From Carallia brachiata (Eukaryota; Streptophyta; Magnoliopsida; Malpighiales; Rhizophoraceae), in NCBI GenBank assembly GCA_021464245.1, contig JADCRB010000013.1, forward strand, positions 1,371,424-1,435,423: a DNA stretch of 64,000 nt. Direction: 5' to 3'. Positions 1-12,811 of the stretch are shown here, in pieces. Each line of letters starts with the position of its first letter. Position 1 is the first letter of the stretch. A program made the translations under genes and the position numbers. The notes beneath the pieces were generated by a model. That model had not been told where the DNA came from and did no database searches. It saw only the letters and a program-made list of their open reading frames with translations.

Positions 1-1689
1 CTTTGTTTTTGGAATCTTTTGTCGCGCTGCATAAGCTATGAGATATAACTGGTAACATATTGCACTTGGATTGATAGGTTATGGGATTCAATTTTTTTCA
101 TGTGATTTCAGTTTTCAAGCAGCTTTGAAAATGACCTTAAACTTCTCATACAACTTTGTTCAGAAATCGTTCAATCACAAAAAATTTAAACTATTGGGTG
201 AGATGTATGGTTATATATTAAATTTTAATACACATTCTCATGCAAAATTTTATTGGGCAAAAAATGTGAAAAAAAAAATAGATCGGTTATATTTTTTGGT
301 CATATTTTTAGACAATGTGGTCTAAACATGACACTTCATGGTTATAAATTTATATTATGTCAAGAAACCTTTAAACTTAGGGGATGAGGTACAAGGAATA
401 TATATATTAAACTCTGTTAAACTTAGAAGAAATAGATATATTAAATTCCAATAAGCTCAAAAAGACAACAGTTGCTTGTTAGAAGTGGAGCACCATACTT
501 ATTTAAAGATGGGCAAAACTAGAGCATGTTGAATACAAGATCAGGCATACAAGCAGTAGGTCATTCTCTCAAGTACAGTTCATGATAACCCATTCATGAT
601 GGTGGCTATCAATCACGAACTCGAAGGAGAAGAAGCTTGGAATTTTAAAGAGGCCAAACTGAAGCCGACACTACTTAACACCGAATCACTAGAAGAAAAA
701 AAAAAAAGTAGTACGCCTTTTGGACTTTTTTTTTTTTTGATAAGTCCTTTTGCACAAAATTTTTGCGAGGACTTCCACATACTCTTGCAAAAAGGACATC
801 CTCACTACTAATTTCAAAAAGAAATGGTCAAAATTTTCAACAAAGATATGCCTTCATGAATTGATTTATTTTTGTCGCTAATAATATTAACTTGGAGAGA
901 AAATTTAAGTAATTCTGTTAAAGCCCCAGCCTAGTATAATATAATCACAGCTAAAAAATTGGACTAATTTTGTCATGCTTCATAAGGTATAAGGTATATG
1001 TTGAAATCAATAAAAGGAAGGTTTTATAACATCTAATAACTTAATAATTTTTTTCCTATGTTTCTTAACCTACTAGTGACAGTAACCAACACTTTACAGC
1101 TCCGAGGCCTCACATGACCTCAATGACAGAAAGAAGGCATAATAAAGCTACACCAACAGGCAACTGCCCATAATGCTAATGCATTCTCCAACCAAGCTAG
1201 CATATGTATAAGCTTTTTCAATATTTCAAAACAATGTGGAATAATAAATGTATCCAGCAAAACTTACACAGCATCAAATATCAAATGCAAGTTTCTAATT
1301 TTCCCTTTCTCCTTTTGTCATCTCTTATTTATACAAGGGGGAATCATTGTTTACCTTTGCAGTTTTGAAACTCCAATATGATACAACACAATATTGTCCG
1401 TAGCTTGCTTGAATCACTTTCACCTCCACAACAATAGCACAGCACCACGACAAGCACCACCTATCGCATACAAAATGCAGCCCTTGTATACCTTTCAGCT
1501 AAAATGACACTTTTGATCCTTTTGTATGCTTCGACCTTTGCTTCTGAACAAGTTCCCTTGAAAACACACCAATGCTTTGCTTGAGCTCTTTTTTTCTACC
1601 TATGCAACATAGATAACAACACCGCAGTGCTCCAGCAAGTGCTTTTCAAACTTATCTCTGGAGAACAAATATGTGCAGATAATTCTATT
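1..1689. other. 3' flank of the membrane-protein gene; no other gene seen
   Basis: The stretch is AT-rich with homopolymer runs and no coding signal beyond chance short ORFs. The part next to 1690 is the probable 3' UTR and terminator region of the minus-strand membrane-protein gene, but no polyadenylation site can be fixed by eye. Confidence 0.4.
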
Positions 1690-4327
1690 TTATCCTGTCT
1701 GGCTCTCTGCTGAGGAGGCTAGGGACTTGGACACTAAATTATTAAGCAAAGATTGAGTAGCTAGAAGTTTTTCCCTCAACATAACATTGTAGTCATTCAA
1801 CTGCTGAAAATTCTTCTGGATATCAGACGTCTCTATTTGAGGTCCGACCATGGATTCTGCGCCAAAAAAGGAAACAAGGTTTATGAACAAAACAATTAGA
1901 AAGTTGAAAAACCTAATATGAAATGCAAATGTCAAGGATTTTGCTTTCAGGTGGTGCTGTATTCAATGCAAATATCCGCAGATGGTAACTTCAATCAGTC
2001 ATTTCCTATTTGATGATGACAAATATTTCATGTCTTATCATCCCCCACTTGATAACGGCAAATTATTTTTCTCTGTAAATCTCTATTTGTTTACAGCAAA
2101 ATTTTCTTTATCCTTTCCTGTTTGAAGGTTATTCATTCTATTAATTTTGCTTGCACACTTATTTCGATGAAACAGGCCAGAACAGGTCCATGTATATGAT
2201 CAACAAATAAGAGATACTGAACAGTTTTAAGTTGTCTGACATAAACATTGGCTGGTTTCTTTCGTCTAATTGGTTCACAATTTATAATTTTCCAATGCTT
2301 GCAAGTTTATGTTTGTTTTCATACTTATATCCTATGTTGTTCTAGAAACAACTCTGAATCAAAGTTGGCCATGCCATATGACAAGTGCTCCTCATATGCT
2401 TAAAACCAATCCCCAAGTCACCTTTTCAAAGTAATGGGATGCTAATGAAAAGAGTGTCCATCAGCCCTCTTAATTAATCTGGTCTTTTGCACCTTGTTTA
2501 TAACTTGAGGCACAACAGCACAAATATCCATTTGGACTTTTTTTTGCAAATAATATTTTCTCAGCAAACAATTCTTTCTTTTTCCAAGGTTTTGAACATT
2601 TTAGATAGATGGGTCAAAGATGGAGAAAATGACTTTTTTTTTTTTTTTTTTCAGAAACATTATCAGCATATAAGAGGGTAAGAACAACCACAATCACCAT
2701 AGATTGTCGCCATGAACCACTAGTTGTCAATTGACAACCACAAGAATCGCTGGTGGCTTGCCATTGGTGACAACATCTAATCACCATTACAATGCTGACT
2801 AACAATGCCTTATTCAATATTGACTATTTGGATGTCATCTGCAACCACTGCTGTACCCTTAAACACCTTAGCCATTGATGGTAAATCATCAGAAAGTCAC
2901 CAGCCACCCGTCAAAAGATGTTTGACTACCATTTCACCATCAACCATCTTTGTAAGCATTTTCATGTTTGTAGACCAAAGAAAAGAACATAAATCTACAT
3001 TACCTACAAATCATTATAAATAATTAATTTTATCGGAATATATTTTTCCATTAATTTTTTTTATGACAAGGTCATTTCCATAAAATTACGGAAGCCTTAG
3101 TAAAGCCTATTATATCTCCAAAGTTTAATGCAACTTCTGTGCTTGAGGTGTTCCAATGTTGCTTGTAGCTTCAAAAAATTAAAATTTTCCCAAATATAGG
3201 TTTGATCCAACGCTAGAGTGGTATGCACAGAAAATCCAACAAACCAGGAAATAACTACATTAGAAAGAACAAGACCAGAACTATACTATCCAAAATAGTC
3301 AATAAGCTTATCAGCCCTGGCATACGCTTCCATGGTAATTCTTAGGATCTGCATTTTTGTAGTAAAAACTGTAGCATTATTTTAAATTTAACTTTGATGT
3401 ACATTTTTAACAGTTCCATCTTATAGCCATAACCAAAAGACAAGGTCAGTTGCATTAGGCTCCAGTTATGAAAGTTTCCATCGAGTATATAGAGGCCACA
3501 GGCCTCTCTATTTCTTGATATTCAAAAGCTTCTTTTTTTAGTCTTTTTTTCAAAACCTTTTTATGCCAACATCCACATCTCATATGTATAGCCAACTATG
3601 CAAGGATACTGGCCAAGCAGTTGTTCCAGGTCTAATTCATTGCAACTGAACATCAATACTGCTCAAAAAGCTGTTTTTTTTTTAAATAATAAAAAAAATA
3701 CAAAGACAATTGTGAACTCGTTCTCATGTAAATTTGGCAAGGGATCACATCTAGTTTTCTAACAGCAATTACTTGAAGAGAGAAACTTGGTGAAATAGAT
3801 ATTTCTTAGGCAAGTCTTGAAGGGAGGTAAGTCAGCCTCTTCTCTGCTGTGTTTGGATTAGGGCCCTTTAGAATGCTGTGTAAGTGTTGCTCCAAAGAAG
3901 TGAGGAAAGAACTTTTGTCATAGAGAGTCTTTACAGAGGCAAATTGAAGATCAATATGGAGGATATACCTAGAGAAATTTTGTGGCTAATTTGGAAGTAT
4001 AGGGACTAAAAGGCCTTTGTGTAAAAGAAATCCTATGACTCTGTCTATGGACAAGTGGAAAAGTATCTTACACGTTTGGGTTTCAAAGAATATTTATTTA
4101 AATGTAGATAAATTGGCTTCTTTCATAAATGATTTGCTTGTAAGAATGAATAAATTTTTTTTGTCTTGTGGACTGGGTGGGCCATCAGGCGCCCAATAAC
4201 AAAATCTGCATTTTCTATGGTGCAGATAAAACAACAATAGATCAAGACTATGTTTCAAGAGCCATTTTTGGGGATTTTGAAGTTCATGTACCTTTATTTT
4301 AAATTTGGCCTTGTTCTTTATGGAAAT

Positions 4328-4906
4328 TGTAAAGATTTGAGGAAGCATACGCCCAGTAATTAAGATAGATCACAAGAGAAAAAAAGCAAGTAATCTTAAG
4401 GTTTAGGTTATGAGTCTTCTAACTACACATATATGTTATTTTACCTTTCCTTCTTGTCCAATATGAGACTTTTATATCTTATACTCCAACACGCTCCCTT
4501 ATGCGAAAGCCCAACTCACTTGGGTTGGATTCAACTCACTTTGGCTAGAAGCGTGAACAAACAACGAAAGCCAAACTCACTTGGGTTGGGCCCAACTCAC
4601 CTGGGCTAGAATTGTGAACAAATAAGGCTCTCTTGGGCTCTAGAAGTTCACAATTAATTCACCAATAAATGTGAGTGATAGCGAGATTCGGGCATTGATA
4701 CTATGTAAAGATTTGAGGAAGCGTAGACCCAATACCTTAGATGGATCACAAGAGGAAAAAAGCAAGCAACACTAAATGGACTTTTGGATACCACATCTCA
4801 CCTAAAACCTTAAAACTTAGGTTATGGGTCTTTTAGTCACACTTATATGTTGTTTTACCTCTTCCTTCCTTTCTAATATGTGACTTTTATATCTTATACT
4901 TTAATA
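4328..4906 (-). mobile_element. TRIM-type miniature LTR retrotransposon
   Basis: Two direct repeats, 4328-4491 (164 bp) and 4704-4906 (203 bp), flank about 212 bp of non-coding interior. On the minus strand the repeats begin TGTTGGAGTATAAGATATAA and end CTTTACA, the TG...CA form of plant Copia-like LTRs. Next to the minus-strand 5' LTR lies tagtatcaatgccc, close to the initiator-Met primer-binding site TGGTATCAGAGCC. A purine tract, aagggagcg, abuts the other LTR. The 5-bp flanks gaaat (4323-4327) and gaaac (4907-4911) look like a target-site duplication with one mismatch. The copy at 4328 lacks about 40 bp present in the other. No protein is encoded. Confidence 0.75.
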
Positions 4907-4977
4907 GAAACCAACATCCTCATGACTCTAAAAAAATGCAACTTTGAAGAAAAACAAGAAATAAAGAAATTCCTGAT

Positions 4978-5147
4978 AAAAAAAAAGAGTCCTAGTACAC
5001 AAAACTCCCAAACTGTGGGGTCTAGAGGAATGTCAAATGTATGCATCCTTACCATTGTTATCACAAAAAGGTTGTTTCCACACTCGAACCTGTGACATCC
5101 ATGTCATAATGGAGTAACCTTACCATTACACCATGACTTGCCCTTCA
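4978..5147 (-). mobile_element. tRNA-derived SINE (Au-like)
   Basis: Read on the minus strand, the element starts with a tRNA-like head with A-box-like tggtgtaatgg and B-box-like aggttcgagtg. It continues through the gtggaaacaacctttttgtg body typical of Au-type plant SINEs and ends in a T-rich tail. It lies in the last intron of the membrane-protein gene. No tRNA fold is expected downstream of the B box, so this is not a tRNA gene. Confidence 0.7.
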
Positions 5148-5380
5148 AGACAAAGCCTGATACTTAATTAATTCTTACCTAGTTGAGGTGGCAAGGGAAT
5201 GTCATGATCATGATAAGTGGAATACACTTGAGAGCCGGAGGTATCTGCCCCACGTGAACCTGCTTGATGCTGCTTCCCCTCACCAAAAATAGGCACTTGT
5301 TCCAAAGGCTGAAAAGAAGTAGTCAACTTCCAACAAAGAACACCCTTAGGCTCAACCAAAGATAACTCATAATAAACGGT

Positions 5381-6516
5381 CTCACTACATCACCGAAAGT
5401 GATAAATAACTGTAAGAGTGAAGCTGAAAACAATAACTAGAATGTGCAACCAATTCATTATGTACTTGTTAAACTTTTTTCAATGGAATTTTCAACCATT
5501 GGTTAGGCACCATTGGACTGTGATCTAGTTGAGAAGCTATGATGCATTAGTTCAGTTTCAAGTGACCATGGATTGGCTGGAAAAAAAAAGAGTTAGCTTA
5601 TATCTTCCCAAGGATGGGTAAACAAGACAAAAGATGATGCTGGGCATGTTGTTTCAAGGATACCAATGTAATTGACTAAACAATGAGAATAGGAAACAAA
5701 AACAGCACACATGTTCTCCCTTTGAATCTGACACATCTCTCTGTGGAATATTTTGCTCCGTGAGTATGGGAAATTCTACAAACATAATCTACAACAGAAA
5801 AATATCGAAATTTGTTCCAAAAGCAATTTTGAAGAGAGCAAAATAATCCTTTAGTGTAGGAAGTTGACCACCAATGCATAGACACGGAAAAACTTGAAGG
5901 TGGAGTGTGTTGGACACATGTCCGACATGAACACGTGCCCGACAAGCAGTAGACACGTGTTCGACATGCCTAAAATTGTCCGCCAAAAAAATTCTTTAAA
6001 AAAAAATTCAGACATGTATGTTGGATACGTGAATTATATGTGTTTGACGTGTCATAAACATGGCTAGGTTTTTTTTTTTTTTCGACAAAAAATCATAAGA
6101 AACGCTTAAAACATTGTTGTCTCCTTCTAGGTAGCTTCATACCTTAATCTTATTCTTAAGTTTTAACACAATAAAAATCACATTCCTATTCCCTATCAGA
6201 TAAACAAATGAACAGGTCCCCAAAATCCCCAAAGGCCCTTTCGAATTTCTGTGTTTAAAAGAAGAAGAAGAAGAAGAAGATCTCAATTCGATTTGGAATA
6301 TCATGAATAAAACTTCAGTGCTGTTCCAAAAAAAAAAGTTATTTCTAAATGTGTGTGTGCGCGTGTGTATATATATAGATATAACATATCCGTGTCCGAG
6401 TCGTGTCCGTAACCTAATTTTTTCAAGGTTGGCGTGTCACCGTGTCCATGTCGTGTCATGTCCGTGTTACTGTGTCCATTGTTCATAGGAAGTTGACAAA
6501 CAGAACAGAACCTCAC
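5381..6516 (-). other. Intron 6 of the membrane-protein gene
   Basis: This lies between exon 6 (donor AAG|GTGAGG at 6516) and exon 7. It holds an (AAG)n run at about 6260-6280 and repeated cgtgtcc motifs at 5900-6480. No coding signal is seen. Confidence 0.5.
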
Positions 6517-7499
6517 CTTTTCACTGGATCGGCTGACGTTCCTTTTGAAAGTGATGGCATCCTTCTTATTCTGCAAATCCATCTTTCGTAATGATCCAGT
6601 TCTACGTACGGACTTACTTCCACAAAGGGAAGGAGCCATGAAGCCGGCACAACTAGTTCCCTTTTCAGTGCTTCGATAATCATCATCCAACGTGCCAGAT
6701 CCCCACGTGTACATTACAAATTTTCTCAACTAGTTTTTGACATACAAAAATACAAATCAATGCATTTTAATTACAGTAACAAAAGTATAAAATTGGATCT
6801 CATTGTGCACCAGGTAGAAAACCTGTACACAAGCATCTTCCTAAGATGGAAAAGAACTTACTTTATCCCAACGTTGTTGAGCTTTTAGCCGATTTCTTAT
6901 CTGCCGCATCCTTCTATCTTCATTTCGAAGCCTTTTAATTCTGTACTCACACTACAGACCCAAAAGCTAAAAATAGTATCTATTGCTTCAGAAAATTCAA
7001 TTCTTAGAATCTCAATCTATGATTCTATACTACTAACAGACCCCATAAGTAGGCATTTTTTAGATTTAAGAAACATGTTTGACATCCCTTTGACTAATAA
7101 TGTACCAGTCTAAGTGGCTGGTGAGGCAGGGAATTTGAGATTTGCTATCAAAAAGTGAGGTCATGACAGGGAAAAGGGGGGTAACTTTGGCCCTACTTAG
7201 TGGAAGACAAGGTCTTTGTTCAAAGCAGATCACAGGATTCAACAGCTTTGCATACACCACTCTCTTGTACAGCATTCTTGCTCATGGATTGGGAAATGTG
7301 ATACCAACAATGCAGCACTATTAACGAATGGAATACTAATAAAAAAAAGGATCTATGGAATTTTGAAGATAAAAGAGATGAGAGGTAGGAATGTATGGAG
7401 AGAATATACTAACAATCTTCTTATGAATGCCACTAGTAAAGCAATTCTTGACCATGTACTAGAATGACAGTAAAAACAGAGTTTTTGAAATTTTTGAGG

Positions 7500-7612
7500 C
7501 AGCAGATGGAGAGATGGGACGAAAGGGAGGGGGCAGAGAGAGGGAGGGAGGGAGAGACGGAAAGACAGAGAGAGGGAAGGAGGGAGGGAGGGAGGGAGAG
7601 AGAGAGGCCCTT
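7500..7612 (+). repeat. Purine-rich (GGGA/GAGA)n low-complexity tract
   Basis: This is a run of ggga and gaga units on the plus strand inside intron 4 of the membrane-protein gene. It gives rise to artefactual open frames on both strands. Confidence 0.8.
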
Positions 7613-8071
7613 AGTGATAGCAAGAGGAAGTGGGGTGGGAAAATAAGAGGAGAGGGCTTGTTGTGTCAATAACAGAACGATACAAGAATGGTCTAGAAGG
7701 TGGTCCATGACACACGTATGACAGCAAGTTCTCCTTTTCTGGTATTTTTTTTCTTTTTAGAAAAAAATAGTCACTATGCTGTCAACAATAACATCCCTTT
7801 CTTGTTATTCTCCTTTTTGGGAACATTGTTTCTAGAGTTTCTCAGCCTGAAGTATGTAAGCATATGATTTGGCAAATTCACATTATTATTTCCAATAAAA
7901 TTCATTAGTAGAATAGAAACATGAGAACTAGAAGACGCCAAAAAACATAATTCAAATAGAAGGGACAAGAATCATACTTGAACCAATAAGTAGAAAAATA
8001 TGCCAATACTAATGCAATAAAGTCCACCAAGATCAGCAAGGAAGCCCACTGCATCAAGCATGGAGAAAATT

Positions 8072-8158
8072 ACATAAGATTCCAACTTAGCATAATTTTA
8101 TTATAAACAAGGTCACATAAGATTCCAACCTTAGCATAATTATAGTATAAACAAGTTT
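8072..8158. repeat. Tandem duplication, 43-44 bp x 2
   Basis: Two adjacent near-identical units (8072-8114 and 8115-8158) begin acataagattccaac and end ataaacaag. They lie at the start of intron 3, just upstream (minus-strand sense) of exon 4 of the membrane-protein gene. Confidence 0.8.
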
Positions 8159-10477
8159 CAATTTTGTCAAGTAGCACAAGCTGCAGTATACAACCCATAG
8201 TTGCAGCAGTACACTGAAGTTACACCCTTTGGCTTTTCTCTGATTAACAAAAGGTGTTAGGAAAGAAATTTTTCCGAAGGTCTGGAATCTAGAAGAGTTA
8301 GCATAAGCCAGCAAATTCTAAAATACACAAGAAGCAAAAGTTCAGCCAGTTTTCGGAAGTGCACAACCAGAGAGTTTTGAAAGTATAGCCTTAAAGGAAG
8401 TTCATTTACTAGAGTAGTTACTTTAGCAGATAGACAGTAGCACCAACAAACTGAGCATAAGTGGCGGATAAATAATTCTATGCAAATCATACTGGAGGTT
8501 TGAAGCTGAATAAGCAATAATAGTTGAAAGTATATTTCATGCATGAAAATGCATGTAATTGGCACTGTTCTAATTAATCATGTTGACAAATCATGCCCCA
8601 TTCTTTTTACACGAAACAAATGACAAGGTGCATTCAACTTAAAAGGTCAGTTATTTCCTTTGAGGTTAATTAAAAGCAGATAATAAAAGCAAAAAGATTA
8701 CGATACTGCAATTTGTGCTCCAGACCCAAAAGTTTGTGATGCTTTTTTTTTTTTGTTTTGTTGGGGGGCGGTTGTCAATACCCTTGGCACCAAGGCAACA
8801 CTTGTTAAAACGTAACACCAATTGTTCAGACATGAACAACATCTCCGTAAAGTCTCTACACCAAAAATGGTTTGCCAACCAAATCCTAACAGTAGTCTCA
8901 AATACAATTACCAGCCCATCGTTCCCCCCACCATCGTGACCACCTGTACCACCACGACCACCAAACTCTGCAGTTAAAGTATTATGATGATACAACGTGA
9001 ATTCTTCCTTAAAGAGGCACGAAAACAAGAAAAATGGTCTCCAAGATACAGCATCTTTGCAGCTCCAGGAATTTGTGATTTTTTGATTAATTTCAGGCCC
9101 TAAAAAATTGAGAAACACAATTTGTTCCCTATGTTTCTACATGCCCTCATCCTTGATAGAGAGAGATTGCACTACATTCAACTTTTCTTGCCCTTGTTGC
9201 AACTTTATAAAGCAGTAAGCAACAGTTATCACTCCTTGTCACATATTCAAAGTACTCAAGGGAGCTTGTACATTTGTGTCAAATTATTAGAGAGCACATG
9301 TTTGCATTCTGAGCTACCATTGAGTTCCACTACAATCATAACGTCTAGCCACATTGTGATTAAAGTTTCATTATCACTGGGAGTTCTGCCAGTGAGATGA
9401 TGCTATTTGCCTTGGCTGGTCAAATAATGCCTGAGCCTGCTACACATATTGCTGTCCATCCAACTCTCTAATGATAACACTCTAAGAATCCATAATTTCC
9501 TGAGAATAAAATAACTACTGCACCAAAGCTGAAGCAAAACTCTTGCACCAAACTAAACTAGTCAATAGCACCAAGTAAAAGAATGAAGCCAAGACCACTC
9601 ATAGCAAACCAGCTTGAAAAGCACATCACCCAGTCTTTAGCAAAGTATAACAGCCATTTGACAAGCCAAGAATGCAGCAGCAATCCCCATAAGTGAACAC
9701 GCTACATGGAAAGAGACGCATGCGGAAGCAGAACAATGGAAAACAAAAGAAGCACCACTCTACAATTCACAGCCAAAGGAATCACTTCACATCATGATAA
9801 ACACCTATAACTTTATCCGAGCAAGAAACTCTGAAGGGACGTTCATAACAAAGCCGGCAAATCGACAACCTTAACACCAAAGCACGAGAAAATTGGAAAC
9901 CCCTGGTGCAAATAATTGAAATAAATCCAATGTTTCTTTCAGTCTCCGAACAGCATACGAGTTTTTCCATATTACCCAAACTGGATATGGACCATACGGA
10001 CACTGATGTAAGTAGAATCACATCTGATTTTGAATTAGTTCTGTCCTAATGGTTGGTCAATCAATATAGTAGGAAGTGGATTTTGATGGCAGCAACAAGA
10101 GTGATGCCTAGAAATTAGTTTCTCGTCCAAGGATTGGAAACTGCTCGATAGCATATAGGTTTTATAATTGGCATAATAGCAAAACTAACCAACTGATAGT
10201 ATCCTATCATATTGTAACAACCAATGACGTAGACCCCCACCCCAACTCTATCTTCCATATCAGTGAACCGGAACATAGTGGATAGGTACTCTTATATGCA
10301 GTAGGGACGAGATGACGTGATATACTACGATCACGCTAAAAGCTTCATCAAGGGAACATGCAAGTGTTGCCATTATTATAGAATTAAAATAAAAGAAACA
10401 CAAACATACATAGATATTCCAGACATAGTTGCAGATCTGAAAGTAAAACATAGATACAAAGTAAAGAAGACACTTAC
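8159..10477 (-). other. Intron 3 of the membrane-protein gene (rest)
   Basis: The intron runs from donor CCTG|GTAAGTG (exon end 10478) to the acceptor next to 8048. It is AT-rich with no coding sequence recognised, and no repeat was identified beyond the 8072 tandem duplication. Confidence 0.5.
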
Positions 10478-12811
10478 CAGGTCCCAATATGTTTTGATTT
10501 TCAATTTCAACAATATATGCAGAGAGGTAGTTGATGTACAGTGTGGTGTTGATTAATCCATCATTAGAATTTTCAAGGGAGGCCTGGAGCTGAGACGTAT
10601 CAACCAAAAGATGAACCCGGAAGGAACTCATGAAATAGAGGTTGAATCAGCCGTAAATCATGTAGATTGTGGTATATTCTAGGAAACAGATTAAATTTCA
10701 ATATATTTGAAGAATTCCCCCTGAATGTCACTGGCCTCTCGTCAGAAGTGCCTCCATTTTGCAGAGAACCGCTAACAAAACTCACATGTTTCTTATCACC
10801 ATGACTTTTGGCAGTAAGGTTGAACTGAAAACCAACAGCTGTTGCAGGAATACTTCGAAGATCAACAAACTGCCATGAAATGAATGTAAAATCTCTATTC
10901 AACTGGCAGTTGCTACACCTAAGACTTATGGTTGGCCCCAAACTAGTGTTCTCGCATGTGTAGTTCGCAAAATCTACAAGGCGGGCAACCTTGTAGTCAA
11001 CAAAGCCAGGGCTTCCCACAACTAAAGTACCAAGACCACGTAAGTTTGAACAGCTCATACTTGATATGGTGGTTATATTAAATTCCATGTCATTGATAAA
11101 AGAAGCTAAGTCAGGTGCATTTGTTGCCTTCACATTATGCACTTCAACAGTTCTCTTTGAGATGATCTGGTAAAGCAACCTGAGAAAAACTGAAATGCCA
11201 GTCATTTTCTATTTCTACAATTAACACATGCCAAGAAATTTGCAAATATTGAAACACTTAATCTAGAAAACGCAAATGCTAGCTTAAGAAAGAATGCCAT
11301 CATAGACTCACGCAGCAAACAAGCCAATGAAAAGTATCCACTTGCTATTGAGAAAGTCCCCCCAAGTTCTGTTTTCCGCTTCACAAGCACCTTTTGATCA
11401 TCCTGCATAATTTGAAAACCGCCTTCTAGAAACAATTTACAAGACACATAAAAAGCAGCTGGCAGATCAAAGAGTTGCAAGTGCTAGTTTTGCATGAGCA
11501 TCGAAACTCAATCATACAAAAGAACTACCATGGTTAGATAACTGAAAATCAAAGGAAATAATTTATCTAGCTTCTAGAAACTGGATGACAATTGAAATTT
11601 GAATTTTGTTCATTATAGCTTTCTCTTTTCCAACTTCAAGAAAATTCTTACTATTGTTGATGACTTTTGTCTAATTTGTTTTGCATTAGAAAAGATCCAC
11701 TCAAAAAGAAGAGGCCAAGCATACAGCGTATACATCATACGTATTTATCATACTACAACATACTGAAAACTCCAGACAACTAGGAAGAAGAAAAGTTCAT
11801 TCATCCCGAAGTATCTGATTAGCATATTTGACAAACAAAGGATTGCCAATCCATCAAAGCCTTGTTAAAATTTAATAATTGAGCATAGACAGCTTTAGAA
11901 CTAGGCATCAAGCAAAAAGTAAGGTAGCAATCCCATAAAGAACAATACGGGTATGTTGAAAAATAAAGAATCCCAGACTACAGAAGAACCAACTTGGAGC
12001 TAGGAATCTAAACAGCTATTTATGAGCTCATTCTCAAGAATTTTTTAAATGATAATGCATCATCTATTTCCTCTGCTGCTACTATCTCCCCCGCGGTTTA
12101 TTCTCTGTCTTCAACCCAACTATGATCCTCATTGTCAAATAAAACCTCGAACCTCAAATCCACCTGAAAGCTCAAGCCCGCGGGAGGGGAAGCCCAATTA
12201 TAATTTTATCAATGCGGGACTTTTATATGCTTTAACACTCATCATGCCTCTCTGCTTTCTCTTATTCCTCTTCCTTCCTCCCATATCTTCCTCGCCATTC
12301 CTTTGTAATTCAGTAAATTCTCTCTTTAATTGTGTCCATTAAGAAGCCAACAACATATCATTCTATATCCGAAACGAAACGTGTTTGTCTCGGTAACAAT
12401 CCAAGTTGAGAGAAAGGGTAAGAAATAACGAACCAGCCAATGCCTGGTGGCGAAGCAAATGTCGAGACGACTGATCCACCACCGAATCTTGAACCAGAAG
12501 TTCCGGCCGTCGCCGAGCTTCATAAACCTCAAGAAGAAACAAAAAACAAGCCAAGAGAGGAGCATTGCCAGGGTGGCCTCCAGGAAAACCGCCTGCGACT
12601 GGGTGAACTTCCTGATTGAATCGAAAGAGAAGATCGTATCCGGAAAAGACGAAAACAGGGTATGATAATTCACGCCCGTGCCGGTCTCTATGGCGGCGGT
12701 CGCGGCGAACAAGTAGCAGCCGTCGGCGGTCCGGTTCAAGAGGTAGCCGGGCGGGCAGGCGCATTGGGTTGTGTTGTAGATTATTGAGTTCTTGGGACAC
12801 GAACTCGTCAT

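Larger units (their letters stand above)
1857..5178 (-). other. Last intron of the membrane-protein gene (3.3 kb)
   Basis: The donor at 5178 and acceptor at 1857 are GT/AG on the minus strand, and the flanking codons join as Q-L-E-S with a split GAA. The intron contains a TRIM retrotransposon (4328-4906) and a SINE (4978-5147). The rest is AT-rich with no recognisable coding sequence. Confidence 0.65.
1690..12811 (-). pseudogene. Plant-specific multi-pass membrane protein gene, eight exons, two frameshifts
   Basis: Eight minus-strand exons join with matching phases: 12434-12811, 11312-11402, 10478-11179, 7978-8048, 6862-6951, 6517-6729, 5179-5380 and 1690-1856 (stop 1690-1692). The acceptor at 5380 is the least certain. 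The product would be about 635 residues: a Cys-rich N-terminus (CPKNS...CACPPGYLLN), a TM segment in exon 1, a second TM in exon 2, a large region with several N-glycosylation sequons in exon 3, a third TM in exon 4 (FLADLGGLYCISIGIFF) and a basic cytoplasmic tail (EYRIKRLRNED, QQRWDKLRK). I recognise this as an uncharacterised plant transmembrane family; no biochemical role is claimed. Exon 2 lacks one base near 11338-11342 (AS|WILFIGLFAA needs a shift) and exon 3 has one extra base (or lacks two) near 10602-10610. Either lesion alone truncates the protein, so this is a pseudogene or carries assembly errors. All splice sites are otherwise GT/AG. Confidence 0.75.

Noticed and set aside
6301..6516. 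Extension of exon 6 past its donor
   Set aside because: The open frame continues beyond the GTGAGG donor at 6516, but the sequence there is repeat-like (cgtgtcc motifs) and family-like residues end at the splice site.
7433..7708. Open frames over the GGGA/GAGA tract
   Set aside because: They arise from a purine-rich low-complexity repeat inside an intron of the membrane-protein gene.
8666..9118. 150-residue minus-strand open frame
   Set aside because: It lies within intron 3 of the membrane-protein gene, contains low-complexity Gly and Lys stretches and matches no family; it is likely chance.
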